This document shows, one piece after another, positions 1 to 7,491 of a stretch of DNA of 64,000 nucleotides. The position numbers and the translations under genes were made by a program. The stretch is from Modestobacter sp. VKM Ac-2985 (GTDB lineage: Bacteria; Actinomycetota; Actinomycetes; Mycobacteriales; Geodermatophilaceae), in contig NZ_JAPVBI010000003.1 of the NCBI RefSeq assembly GCF_026967925.1, positions 871,070 to 935,069 on the forward strand, written 5' to 3'. The notes under the pieces are model-generated. The model did no database searches, was not told the DNA's origin, and saw nothing but the letters and a program-made list of their open reading frames with translations. Each line of letters starts with the position of its first letter. Within the stretch, counting starts at the first letter, position 1.

Positions 1-46
1 CGGACTCGCGGACGTCCGGACGCTCGAGGATGTCGGCGCTGCTCAT
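1..46 (-). CDS. 5' end of an unidentified gene (partial)
   Basis: The window edge cuts this gene. An ATG at 46 reads leftwards as MSSADILERPDVRES and is preceded by GGGAG with six bases between, a good ribosome binding site. Only 15 codons are visible, so no function can be given. It is divergent from psuG; the 71 bases between the two starts must carry both promoters. Confidence 0.5.
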   Translation of the reverse strand, partial: MSSADILERPDVRES

Positions 47-117
47 GGGCTGCTCCCTCAGTTCTCGGTTTCGGGCCGGGATCCGGTCCGTGACGGGCTG
101 CCCACCATGATGGCAGG

Positions 118-1047
118 GTGCCCATCGCCTCCCCCATCAGTCCGTCCGCCCTCTCCCCCGAGGTGGCCGACGCGCTCGCCACCGGCCGGCCGGTGGTGGC
201 GCTGGAGAGCACCCTGCTGGCGCACGGCCTGCCCCGCCCGGAGAACCGAGCTGCGGCCGACCGGATCGAGGACGCCGTCCGCACCGGTGGCGCCGTCCCG
301 GCCACCATCGCCGTGCTGGACGGCGTGCCCCACGTCGGGCTGACCGCGGCGGAGGCCGACCGCGTGTGCGCCGACCCGGAGCTCGCCAAGCTCGGGGTCC
401 GTGACCTGCCGGTCGCCATGGCGCTGGGGCGCAGCGGCGCCACCACGGTCTCGAGCACCGCCCTGCTCGCCGCCCGGGCCGGGATCGGCGTCTTCGCCAC
501 CGGCGGGCTCGGCGGGGTGCACCGGCACGCCGCGGACACCTTCGACGAGTCCGCGGACCTGGTGGCGCTGGCCCGCACCTCGCTCGTCGTGGTCTGCGCC
601 GGGGTCAAGTCGATCCTCGACGTCCCGGCGACGCTGGAGCGACTGGAGTCCCTGTCGGTCACCGTCGTCGGCTGGCGCACCGACCGGTTCCCCGGGTTCT
701 ACGTCGCCGACTCGGGCTCCCCGGTCGACTGGTCGGTGGCCTCCGCCGCCGAGGCGGCCCGGGTGTTCGCCGCCCGGCGCGAGCTGGTGCCCGGCGCGGT
801 GGTGGTGGCCAACCCGCTCCCGGTCGACGAACAGCTGGACGCCGAGCTGCACGACCGGGTGATCGCCGACGCGCTGGCCGCGGCGGACGCCGCCGGGGCT
901 CGTGGCAAGGACGTGACGCCGTTCGTCCTGGCGCACCTGCACGAGGCGAGCGGCGGCGCGAGCCTGGAGGTCAACGTGCGGCTGGTGCTGCGCAACGCCG
1001 AGCTGGCCGGGCAGATCGCGGCCGAGCTCGCCGCGCTCGCCGGCTGA
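118..1047 (+). CDS. psuG: Pseudouridine-5'-phosphate glycosidase
   Basis: Reversible cleavage of pseudouridine 5'-phosphate to uracil and ribose 5-phosphate, the second step of pseudouridine breakdown in the cytoplasm. The 309-residue product has the usual family length and motifs: ALESTLLAHGLP near residue 28, SGATTVSSTALLA near 107, the strongly conserved GVFATGGLGGVHRHA near 125 and VVCAGVKSILDVPATLERLE near 160, whose lysine is the likely catalytic residue. The start is a GTG at 118; no convincing ribosome binding site precedes it, but CATGAT lies six bases upstream, so the transcript may be leaderless. Eight bases separate its stop from the sugar kinase gene at 1056, so the two form an operon. 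Confidence 0.93.
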   Translation: MPIASPISPSALSPEVADALATGRPVVALESTLLAHGLPRPENRAAADRIEDAVRTGGAVPATIAVLDGVPHVGLTAAEADRVCADPELAKLGVRDLPVAMALGRSGATTVSSTALLAARAGIGVFATGGLGGVHRHAADTFDESADLVALARTSLVVVCAGVKSILDVPATLERLESLSVTVVGWRTDRFPGFYVADSGSPVDWSVASAAEAARVFAARRELVPGAVVVANPLPVDEQLDAELHDRVIADALAAADAAGARGKDVTPFVLAHLHEASGGASLEVNVRLVLRNAELAGQIAAELAALAG

Positions 1048-1055
1048 ACCCGGCC

Positions 1056-1940
1056 GTGACCGCTCGTCCGGTGGTCGTCGTGGGCGATGTCTGCACCGAC
1101 GTCGTCGTCCTGCTGGCCGGTGCACCGGCACCCGGATCGGACCGGCCGGCGTCGATCAGCACGCGGGGCGGCGGTGCCGGGGCCAACGTGGCCGCGCACC
1201 TGGCGGCGCTCGACACCCCGGTGCTGCTCGCCGGCTGCGTGGGTGCGGACGTCGTCGGGGAGTCACTGTGCCGTGAGCTGGCGGCCGCGGGGGTGGACCT
1301 CGCGGTGCGCGCGGTGGACGCGGCATCGACCGGGACGGTCATCAGCCTGGTGGAGCCGGGCGGCGAGCGGAGCATGCTGGCCGATCGCGGCGCCAACCTG
1401 GCGCTGCGGCCCGCCGACGTGCCGGCCCCTGCACCGGGCGGGCACCTGCACCTGTCGGGGTACACGCTGCTGGACCCCGCGCCGCGAGCCGCCGGGCTGG
1501 CGGCACTCGCGGCGGCGCAGCAGGCGGGCTGCACCACCTCGGTCGACCCGGCCTCGACCGGCCCGCTGACCGGCTACGGGGTCGACCGGTGGCTCGCCGA
1601 CACCGCCGCGGTGACGCTGCTGCTGCCCAACGCCGCGGAGGCCCAGCTGCTGACCGGGTGCACCGACCCGGGATCGGCCGCCCGAGAGCTGGCGGGCCGG
1701 TACCCGGTGGTGGTGGTCAGCCTGGGCGCCGACGGCGCGCTGTGGGCGGCCGGCGAGCTGCTGCTGCACCGGCCGGCGCACGCGGTGAGGGTCGTGGACA
1801 CCACGGGCGCCGGCGACGCGCTCACCGCGGGGGTGCTCGCGGCGTGGGCGGCCGCAGGCGGGGCGCCCGACCCGGCAGCTGCCCTGGAGGCCGGTCTGGC
1901 CCGGGCTGCCACCGTGGTGGGACGTCCCGGCGCCCGCTGA
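1056..1940 (+). CDS. PfkB-family sugar kinase, probable pseudouridine kinase
   Basis: Ribokinase-like enzyme of 294 residues. The N-terminal strand VVVVGDVCTDVVV, the substrate-side GGGAGANVAAHLA near residue 38 and the C-terminal PfkB signature DTTGAGDALTAGVLAA near 248, with its catalytic Asp, are all present. Because it lies directly behind psuG in the same operon, the likely reaction is ATP-dependent 5'-phosphorylation of pseudouridine, feeding psuG; the sequence alone cannot exclude another nucleoside or sugar. The start is a GTG with no strong ribosome binding site, so it is probably translated by coupling to psuG. Confidence 0.85.
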   Translation: MTARPVVVVGDVCTDVVVLLAGAPAPGSDRPASISTRGGGAGANVAAHLAALDTPVLLAGCVGADVVGESLCRELAAAGVDLAVRAVDAASTGTVISLVEPGGERSMLADRGANLALRPADVPAPAPGGHLHLSGYTLLDPAPRAAGLAALAAAQQAGCTTSVDPASTGPLTGYGVDRWLADTAAVTLLLPNAAEAQLLTGCTDPGSAARELAGRYPVVVVSLGADGALWAAGELLLHRPAHAVRVVDTTGAGDALTAGVLAAWAAAGGAPDPAAALEAGLARAATVVGRPGAR

Positions 1941-1941
1941 C

Positions 1942-2277
1942 TCACATGTCGATGACGCGGGCCTTGCTGCTGCCGGACTCCAGGATTCGATCGGGTGCCG
2001 GCGGCCGGTAGCGGTTCATGTCGATCTTCTTCTTCGGCGGCCGGTCGTTGGCCATGACCACGGCGACCCACGGCAGCACCGTGCCGAGGACGGCGAAGAC
2101 CGCCATCAACCAGATGGAGTAGGTGTAGGTCATCGCCGCGAGGACGAGGCTGATGCCACGGATCGCCATGGTGATCGCGTAGCGCTTCTTGCGTGCGGCG
2201 TGCTGGTCGACCTGGCTGGGCTCGGCCTCGGTGATGAGGACCGGCTCGTTGCGGCTGCTGGACTGGCTGGAGGCCAC
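1942..2277 (-). CDS. DUF3099 membrane protein
   Basis: Small membrane protein of 111 residues, typical of actinobacterial DUF3099. A hydrophilic N-terminus with EPVLITEAEPSQ leads to two membrane segments (about 38-54 and 57-76) and a basic tail beginning NDRPPKKKIDMNRYRPP. The start is a GTG at 2277, chosen because AGGGAAGGG lies just upstream; longer upstream readings lack a site. The stop lies one base after the kinase stop on the other strand, so the two are convergent. The function of the family is unknown. Confidence 0.8.
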   Translation of the reverse strand: MASSQSSSRNEPVLITEAEPSQVDQHAARKKRYAITMAIRGISLVLAAMTYTYSIWLMAVFAVLGTVLPWVAVVMANDRPPKKKIDMNRYRPPAPDRILESGSSKARVIDM

Positions 2278-2438
2278 GGACGCCCTTCCCTGGACCGGCC
2301 GGGGGAAGGGCGGCGGTGGTCGGCTGGATCGCGCGTCTGGGTGGTTCGACCGGCCCCCGGAGCCCCCGGCTCCTGGGACCCATGGTGCCACTCGATCGTG
2401 CACCATGCAGCGGTCCGGCGAGCCGTCCGCGCGGTGCC

Positions 2439-3038
2439 TCAGTCGCTGCTCGGCTTCGCGCCGCGCGCCTCCTTGGCGGCCTGCTTGGCGGCCTGCTTGA
2501 CGCTGCGCACCTCGGCCAGCGACTCCGGGTCGGTGATGTCGGCGACCGACCGGCGCGACCCCTGCTGGCCGTAGTCGCCGGCGGCCTCCCGCCAGCCCGG
2601 CGGGGTGACGCCGCACTGCTTGCCCAGCAGCGCCAGGAAGATCGCCGCCTTCTGGGCGCCGAAGCCGGGCAGCTCCCGCAACCGGCGGAGCAGGGTGGCG
2701 CCGTCCGGGACGTCGGCCCAGACGGCGTCGGCGCGGCCGTCGTACCGCTCGACCAGCGCGCGGGCGAGCTCCTGGGTGCGGCCGGCCATCGACCCGGGGT
2801 ACCGGTGCACGGCCGGCGGGCCGGCGAAGTGCTGCCGCAGCACCTCGGGGTCGCACTCGGCGATCTCCACTGCGGACAGCGTCCGCACACCCATCCGGTC
2901 GGCCAGCAGCCGCGGCCCGGCGAAGGCCCGTTCCATCGGGAACTGCTGGTCCAGCAGCATGCCGACCAGCAGCGCGAGCGGGTCGCGGCTGAGCAGCTCG
3001 TCGGCGGCGTCGTCCTGGGCGATGCGGAGTGTCGGCAC
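2439..3038 (-). CDS. HhH-GPD family DNA glycosylase-like protein
   Basis: Cytoplasmic base-excision repair protein of the HhH-GPD superfamily, about 199 residues. The N-terminus VPTLRIAQDDAADELL is followed by the alpha-helical core with GMLLDQQ near residue 26 and the helix-hairpin-helix segment LRELPGFGAQKAAIFLALLG near 115, and ends in a Lys/Ala-rich tail. The GTG at 3038 is chosen because relatives begin at this point and because the truncated copy near 4.8 kb also begins here. The frame stays open to an ATG at 3092, but those extra 18 codons overlap a fragment of another gene. Which base it removes cannot be told. Confidence 0.8.
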   Translation of the reverse strand: MPTLRIAQDDAADELLSRDPLALLVGMLLDQQFPMERAFAGPRLLADRMGVRTLSAVEIAECDPEVLRQHFAGPPAVHRYPGSMAGRTQELARALVERYDGRADAVWADVPDGATLLRRLRELPGFGAQKAAIFLALLGKQCGVTPPGWREAAGDYGQQGSRRSVADITDPESLAEVRSVKQAAKQAAKEARGAKPSSD

Positions 3039-3090
3039 GCCGGAGATGGTGCCGTACAGAACCCGCGGCGCAATCGTCGCCGGCAGGGCC

Positions 3091-3144
3091 ATCGACCCGC
3101 AGCGCCTCGACGCCGCCGACGACGAGGTCGTCCAGCTGTGGCGC
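3091..3144 (+). pseudogene. C-terminal fragment of a lipoprotein gene
   Basis: Read on the plus strand this stretch encodes IDPQRLDAADDEVVQLWR, closely matching IDPERLESAAHDVVQLWR, the very end of the intact lipoprotein at 13721-14443; the DNA matches too. In place of the stop, the reading continues into unrelated sequence. It is therefore a leftover of a second copy, now lying just upstream of the HhH-GPD gene. Confidence 0.6.
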
Positions 3145-3388
3145 TGGAGATCATCCGGACAGGGAGCCTGACGACACCCCGTGATCCGCCGCCGGCGCCT
3201 TCCCGGGCACTCCAGCGGTCAGGCGGTGCGGCCCCCGTGGATCCACTCGTCCACAGGTCGGGTGCAGGCCGCCGCCCCACGGCAGCGAAGAAGACCAGAG
3301 CGAGCCAGCCCGGGGCGTCGAGGCCCCGGTGCCCTCGACGAGGGTGGCCCCGGTCCGCAGGTGGTCGCCATCGCGAGAGGATCGGCAG

Positions 3389-4486
3389 ATGCGGCGTTCT
3401 CCAGCTCTCCGGGCCGTGCTGGCCGCGGGGCTGGTGATCACCGTGCTCGCCATCGCGGGGCTCGTGTGCCATCCGGCCGTGCGCGCGAGCGCGAAGTCCG
3501 TGTTCGTGCTCGACGCCGCACTCGACGGGCCGCTCCCCCGGCCGTGGGCGCCGTCGGTCGCGCGCAGTGAGCAGGAGATGGGTGACGTGCTCGTCGACCG
3601 CTACTCCCCCGCTGCTGACGCGCCGCCGGTCCTCGTGGTGCCCGGTGCGGCTCCCGCCGGACGGGACGACGAGCGTGTCGTGTCGCTGGCATCGTCGCTG
3701 GCCGCCGCGGGACGGGAGGTGGTGGTCCCCGAGCTGAGCCTCTACGAGGAGGTGCTGGATGTCGATGACGTCGCCCGGGTCGTGGAGGTGGCCGCCGAGC
3801 TCTGCCGCGGTGGCGACGACCTGGTGCTCCTCGGGTTCTCCTTCGGCGGGTCTCTCGCCCTGGTCGCGGCCGCGGACGAACGCGTGGCCGGTTGCATCGA
3901 CACGGTCGCCACCTTCGGCGCCTACGCCGACCTGGTCGGGATGCTCCAGGCGGCGGTGACCGGGGTGTCCGTGGTGGACGGTGAGGTGCACCCGTGGCGG
4001 GCCGCCGACGAGTCCGTCGTCCGCACGGTGCTACGGGACGCCGCCACGCAGCTGGTGCCCGAGGACCAGCGCGAGCCGCTGCGCCGCGCGCTCGAGCAGC
4101 GGGAGCCGAGCGATCTCCCCGCGGCCGCGCGCCACGTCTACCGCATGGCGACGACCGACGATCCGGCGCTGGTCGCCGACCTCGCCCGGGACCTCCCCCC
4201 GCCCGGGGACGCCCTCGTCGAGACGTTCTCCCCGGTGGACGTGGCCGACGAGGTCGAGGCCGACGTGCTGGCCGTGCACGCCCTCGACGACCCCGCCGTG
4301 CCGGTCGCGGAGCTCCTCCGCCTCCAGCGGGCCTTCCCGGAGGCGGAGGTGGGGGTCGTCCGCTCGTTCGACCACGTCGACCTGACCACGGACACCGACC
4401 TCGGCGCGCTGCTCGGCGATCTGCTGACCGCCTGGGCGTTCATGCGGGGTGCGCTCCGGCCGCAGGAGGACTGGCCGTGGCAGTAG
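3389..4486 (+). CDS. Membrane-anchored alpha/beta hydrolase
   Basis: A 365-residue protein with one N-terminal membrane segment (about 9-27) and an alpha/beta hydrolase fold outside the membrane. The nucleophile elbow is GFSFGG at 149-154 with Ser151; an Asp in VHALDDPAVP and a His in SFDHVDL near the C-terminus complete the likely triad. The substrate is unknown. The start at 3389 has GAGAGG eight bases upstream; an upstream in-frame ATG at 3329 lacks such a site. The gene stands alone between fragments of two other genes (3091-3144 and 4530-4858), so it may have arrived with the rearrangement that made them. Confidence 0.75.
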   Translation: MRRSPALRAVLAAGLVITVLAIAGLVCHPAVRASAKSVFVLDAALDGPLPRPWAPSVARSEQEMGDVLVDRYSPAADAPPVLVVPGAAPAGRDDERVVSLASSLAAAGREVVVPELSLYEEVLDVDDVARVVEVAAELCRGGDDLVLLGFSFGGSLALVAAADERVAGCIDTVATFGAYADLVGMLQAAVTGVSVVDGEVHPWRAADESVVRTVLRDAATQLVPEDQREPLRRALEQREPSDLPAAARHVYRMATTDDPALVADLARDLPPPGDALVETFSPVDVADEVEADVLAVHALDDPAVPVAELLRLQRAFPEAEVGVVRSFDHVDLTTDTDLGALLGDLLTAWAFMRGALRPQEDWPWQ

Positions 4487-4529
4487 GAGTCTGCTGAACG
4501 ACCAGGGCAGCGGGCCGCCGTCGGGGGCC

Positions 4530-4608
4530 GCCGTACGGCGAGCTCCAGCGACTCCCCGCCGGCGTCGGGCAACGCCCACAGCCACATCTCGTCGTCCAAC
4601 GAGGTGCA
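4530..4608 (-). pseudogene. Internal fragment of a lipoprotein gene
   Basis: On the minus strand this reads TSLDDEMWLWALPDAGGESLELAV, matching TSFEYEMWLWPLPDAGGESLEVAV of the intact lipoprotein at 13721-14443. The match is clear in the DNA as well, then ends abruptly. The segment lies just N-terminal to the part of the protein preserved at 3091-3144, but in the opposite orientation, so an inversion or two separate events are needed to explain the pair. Confidence 0.65.
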
Positions 4609-4741
4609 GGTGCGTCGTGCAGTTGCGGCGCTGGGAGCGCGCTGAACAGGGCTGCGGCAGACGGTCATCGGGCCGGACCGCCGCACCGCATGGTGCGATG
4701 GCGGAGGGGGCACGGACGTGGAGAGTCGTTCCTGCGGCTGA

Positions 4742-4858
4742 TCAGCTGCTTCCTTGACGCACGTGCTGGTCCAGCAGCAGGCCGATCAGCAGCGCGAGCG
4801 GAGCGCGGCCGAGCAGCTCGTCGGCGGCGTCGTCCTGGGCGATGCGGATCGTCGGCAC
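4742..4858 (-). pseudogene. Truncated N-terminal copy of the HhH-GPD gene
   Basis: From a GTG at 4858 this reads VPTIRIAQDDAADELLGR and on to LLLDQH, nearly the same as the first 31 residues of the intact gene at 2439-3038, then diverges to VRQGSS and a stop after 38 residues. The DNA match covers about 100 bases with few changes. It lacks the whole glycosylase core and cannot be functional as such. Confidence 0.75.
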
Positions 4859-5025
4859 ACCGGCCGGGCTGCCCCCACTCGACCAAGCCCCGAGCGCAGC
4901 TCACCCTGGCCCGTGTGCCGCACCGGTCGGTGCGGTTCCGGGACGACGAGGAGGGAGCGGCCGAGGTCCGGGCGCGGCACGAGGAGGCCCTCGGCGCGGC
5001 GCGCCCCCTGCCCCGCCCGCGGCCG

Positions 5026-6240
5026 TCACGCCCACCCCGGCCGGTGCACGAACCACCGTGTCGGCTCTTCCTCCTCGTCCCGTTCCCGGTACTCGCCGGC
5101 GATCGCCGCCGCCGTGCGCCGGGCGCGCTGACCGGCGGCGGCGAGCAGCCCGGGCCGCATCCCGAAGTTGACGAACCGGAGCCCTGGCAGTGCGGGCTCC
5201 TCGTCCTGGGCCACCGGCAGGCCGTCCTCGTCGAGCACGTCGAGGTCGCCCAGCAGCGACTCCAGCTCCGGGCGCAGACCCGTTGCGGCGATCACGGCGT
5301 CGACCCGCAGGCTGCTGCCGTCGGCCAGGTGCACGTGGTCCCCGTCCAGCCGGTGGACCGCTGCCACCACCCGAATCCGACCGGCCCGCAGGTCGTCCAC
5401 GACCTCGCGGTCGACGATGGCCGGGCCGGCGTCGTGCGGCCGGCGCTGGCGGGTGAACGGGCCCTCGTCCGGCGTGGGCAGGTCGACGTCGGTGAGGTCG
5501 CCGATGGTGAGCCGCTGCAGCGGCCGCACGGCCGCGTCGGCCACCTGCGGAGGCAGCCGGCGCAGCAGGTTGATCGCCGGGTCGCCGGGCATCCCGGCCA
5601 CCGCCCGGGGCAGGATGTTCGGTGGCGTGCGCACCGACAACCAGACGGTGCGGGCTCCGCCGGACACCAGGTCGTGCGCGATCTCGAACCCCGACGAGCC
5701 TGCCCCTGCCACGAGCACGTCGGACCCGGTGAACAGGGCCGCATCGGTGTAGTCGATGGAGTGCAGGACTCGGACCGAGGACCGGTCCGAGCCCCACTCC
5801 GACGGCACGGTGCCGCGGGCCAGCAGCCCGGTGGCGACGACGACCTCCCCGGTGCGCCAGTCCCCGTGGTCGGTGGCGACCCGCCACTGCCCTCGGTCGT
5901 CGGTCACCTGCCGCACGTGCACGCCCGTGTGGACGTCGAGCCCGGCGGCGGCGCAGTAGGACTCGAGGTAGGCGACCACGGCGTCCCGGCCCGGGAAGGT
6001 GCCGGCCTCGCGGGGCATCGGCATCTCCGGCAGCGCGGAGAAGGCCCGGCCGCTGTTCAGCCGGAGACCGCGGTAGCGACCGCGCCAGGCAGCGCCGACG
6101 CCGTCCCCCTCCTCGAGGACGACGGCCGGCACCCCGCGGCGGCCGAGGGCGGCGGCGGTGGCCAGGCCGGTCGGCCCGGCCCCGATCACCACGACCGGCA
6201 GCGTCTGCTCTGACCCGGTTCGTGCTGTGTCGTTCGTCAT
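5026..6240 (-). CDS. Flavin-containing monooxygenase-like NAD(P)/FAD oxidoreductase
   Basis: A 404-residue flavoprotein of the CzcO/FMO type. The FAD-binding motif VVVIGAGPTGLATAAALGRRG is at about 16-36, with the Glu of VVLEEGDG after it; the family block GLRLNSGRAFSALPEMPMP is near 58-76; the second nucleotide motif VLVAGAGSSGFEIAHDL (NADPH) is near 175; and VIAATGLRP lies near 320. It probably hydroxylates or oxidises a small organic substrate in the cytoplasm. GGAAGGAG lies just before the ATG at 6240. The start overlaps the stop of the upstream hydrolase gene by four bases (ATGA), so the two are translated together. Confidence 0.85.
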   Translation of the reverse strand: MTNDTARTGSEQTLPVVVIGAGPTGLATAAALGRRGVPAVVLEEGDGVGAAWRGRYRGLRLNSGRAFSALPEMPMPREAGTFPGRDAVVAYLESYCAAAGLDVHTGVHVRQVTDDRGQWRVATDHGDWRTGEVVVATGLLARGTVPSEWGSDRSSVRVLHSIDYTDAALFTGSDVLVAGAGSSGFEIAHDLVSGGARTVWLSVRTPPNILPRAVAGMPGDPAINLLRRLPPQVADAAVRPLQRLTIGDLTDVDLPTPDEGPFTRQRRPHDAGPAIVDREVVDDLRAGRIRVVAAVHRLDGDHVHLADGSSLRVDAVIAATGLRPELESLLGDLDVLDEDGLPVAQDEEPALPGLRFVNFGMRPGLLAAAGQRARRTAAAIAGEYRERDEEEEPTRWFVHRPGWA

Positions 6241-7091
6241 CGTGGACTCCTTCCGTCGGTTTCGCCGACTCCCCTGGTCGGACCAACGGCGGCCTCGCGC
6301 ACCGCGTCGACCACTGCTCCCGGGCGGTCGAGGACGGCGAAGTGACCGGCCCGCTCGATCCGGACGGTGCGCATCCTCGGGATGCGCCGCTGCATGTCGG
6401 CGTGCAGCTGCTCGTACCAGGGGCCGCTGTCCTCGCCCAGCAGCCAGTGGAGTGGCACCGGGCAGACCGCGACGTCGCCGGCCTTTACGTGGTGCATCAG
6501 GACTCCGGCGGGATGCGGGTCGAGTTCGGCGAGCATGGCGTCCGCGCAGTCGAGCAGCTCCTCCTGAACCTCCGCCGGTGCGTCATCGAAGGAGCTCCCG
6601 CCGGATCTCCGGACACCAGCCCAGCGGAAGAAGTGCGCCGCCGCCTCGCGGCGTCGACCCCGCACCTGGAGGGTCTTGGCGCCGAGCAGCGCCGGGATCA
6701 GCCCGTTCCGCGGCCTCCGCAGCCCGTGGAACGGGGGCTCCAGGACCACGACGGAGGAGACGAGATCCGGCCGACGGGTGGCCAGGGCCAGTGCGACGTT
6801 CCCACCACTGCTCCAGCCGAAGACCGTCGCCGGGGCGCGTGCCACGCCTTCGAGCACCGCGGCCAGGTCTGCCACGTGGCGTCGGGCATCAGCGGTGGGA
6901 GTGCCTTCGGACCGGGGGAAACCGCGGCGGTCGTACCGGATGACGCGGTGGTCCTCGGCGAGCATCGCGGGCACGGCTCCCCACACCGCCGACCCGGTCC
7001 CCGCACCGTGCACGAGGACGACCGGGTCGCCGGCCCCGTCCTCGTCACAGGCCAGACGAGCACCGTCGAGCGGGAGCATCAGCGTGTTCAT
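6237..7091 (-). CDS. Alpha/beta hydrolase
   Basis: A 284-residue cytoplasmic alpha/beta hydrolase. VVLVHGAGTGSAVWGAV near residue 24 is the oxyanion-hole loop, the nucleophile elbow is GWSSGG at 92-97 (Ser94), and ERAGHFAVLDRP near 250 supplies the catalytic His. The type is that of small esterases, lactonases and epoxide-hydrolase relatives; the substrate is unknown. Both of its ends overlap neighbours by four bases (cupin stop upstream, monooxygenase start downstream), which places it in the middle of a tight operon and suggests a hydrolytic step in the same pathway as the flavoenzymes. Confidence 0.82.
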   Translation of the reverse strand: MNTLMLPLDGARLACDEDGAGDPVVLVHGAGTGSAVWGAVPAMLAEDHRVIRYDRRGFPRSEGTPTADARRHVADLAAVLEGVARAPATVFGWSSGGNVALALATRRPDLVSSVVVLEPPFHGLRRPRNGLIPALLGAKTLQVRGRRREAAAHFFRWAGVRRSGGSSFDDAPAEVQEELLDCADAMLAELDPHPAGVLMHHVKAGDVAVCPVPLHWLLGEDSGPWYEQLHADMQRRIPRMRTVRIERAGHFAVLDRPGAVVDAVREAAVGPTRGVGETDGRSPR

Positions 7092-7423
7092 CGCGGATCC
7101 ACCCCGAACGCGACCAGCGTGTCCTCGCCCACCGTCCAGGCGTCGTGCCCCGGGGGGATCCGGACAGCGTCCCCGGGGCCGCTCTCCAGTTCCTCGCCGC
7201 TGTCCATCCGGATCCCCATCCGTCCGGCCACGACGAAGAGCATGTGGTCCTCGCGGCAGGTCTCGATGCCCTCGAGCGGCCCGAGGTGGAGGGAGTAGCG
7301 CCAGCCCGGTCCGGCGGTCAGCCGCCAGGCCGTGTACTCGCCGACGGCACCCCAGGCGAGGTGGCCGTGCTCGAACTCCTGCACGGATTCGACGCGGGTG
7401 TCCAGGTTCGTGTGTTCCAGCAT
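7088..7423 (-). CDS. Small cupin-domain protein
   Basis: A 111-residue single-cupin protein. The two cupin halves are seen as GWRYSLHLGPLEGIETCREDHMLFVVAGRMGIRMDSG and GPGDAVRIPPGHDAWTVGED; only the second His-containing motif is close to the metal-binding pattern, so metal binding is uncertain. The ATG at 7423 is preceded by CGGAGG with good spacing. The stop overlaps the hydrolase start (ATGA). Cupins of this size may be isomerases, dioxygenase-like enzymes or ligand sensors; nothing here decides. Confidence 0.78.
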   Translation of the reverse strand: MLEHTNLDTRVESVQEFEHGHLAWGAVGEYTAWRLTAGPGWRYSLHLGPLEGIETCREDHMLFVVAGRMGIRMDSGEELESGPGDAVRIPPGHDAWTVGEDTLVAFGVDPR

Positions 7424-7491
7424 GATCGTGCCTCCGGGACTACGGGAACGCTTCCTACGTCCGGCGGCCGGTCCATCCGGCCGGTCCGGGA

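Larger units (their letters stand above)
4487..5025. other. Gene-poor region with two gene fragments
   Basis: These 539 bases hold no intact gene. They contain a fragment of the lipoprotein family (4530-4608) and a truncated HhH-GPD copy (4742-4858), both on the minus strand. The remainder, 4859-5025, has open frames on the plus strand but no start, ribosome binding site or recognisable motif. Confidence 0.6.

Noticed and set aside
3039-3092. 18-residue N-terminal extension of the HhH-GPD protein from an ATG at 3092
   Set aside because: Relatives begin at VPTLRIAQ, the partial copy at 4.8 kb loses homology there, and the extension runs into a fragment of another gene. Not excluded entirely.
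4715-4740. Short similarity of GGACGTGGAGAGTCGTTCC to a site near 14880
   Set aside because: Only about 20 bases match, orientation does not fit the other duplicated pieces, and chance similarity in GC-rich DNA is likely.
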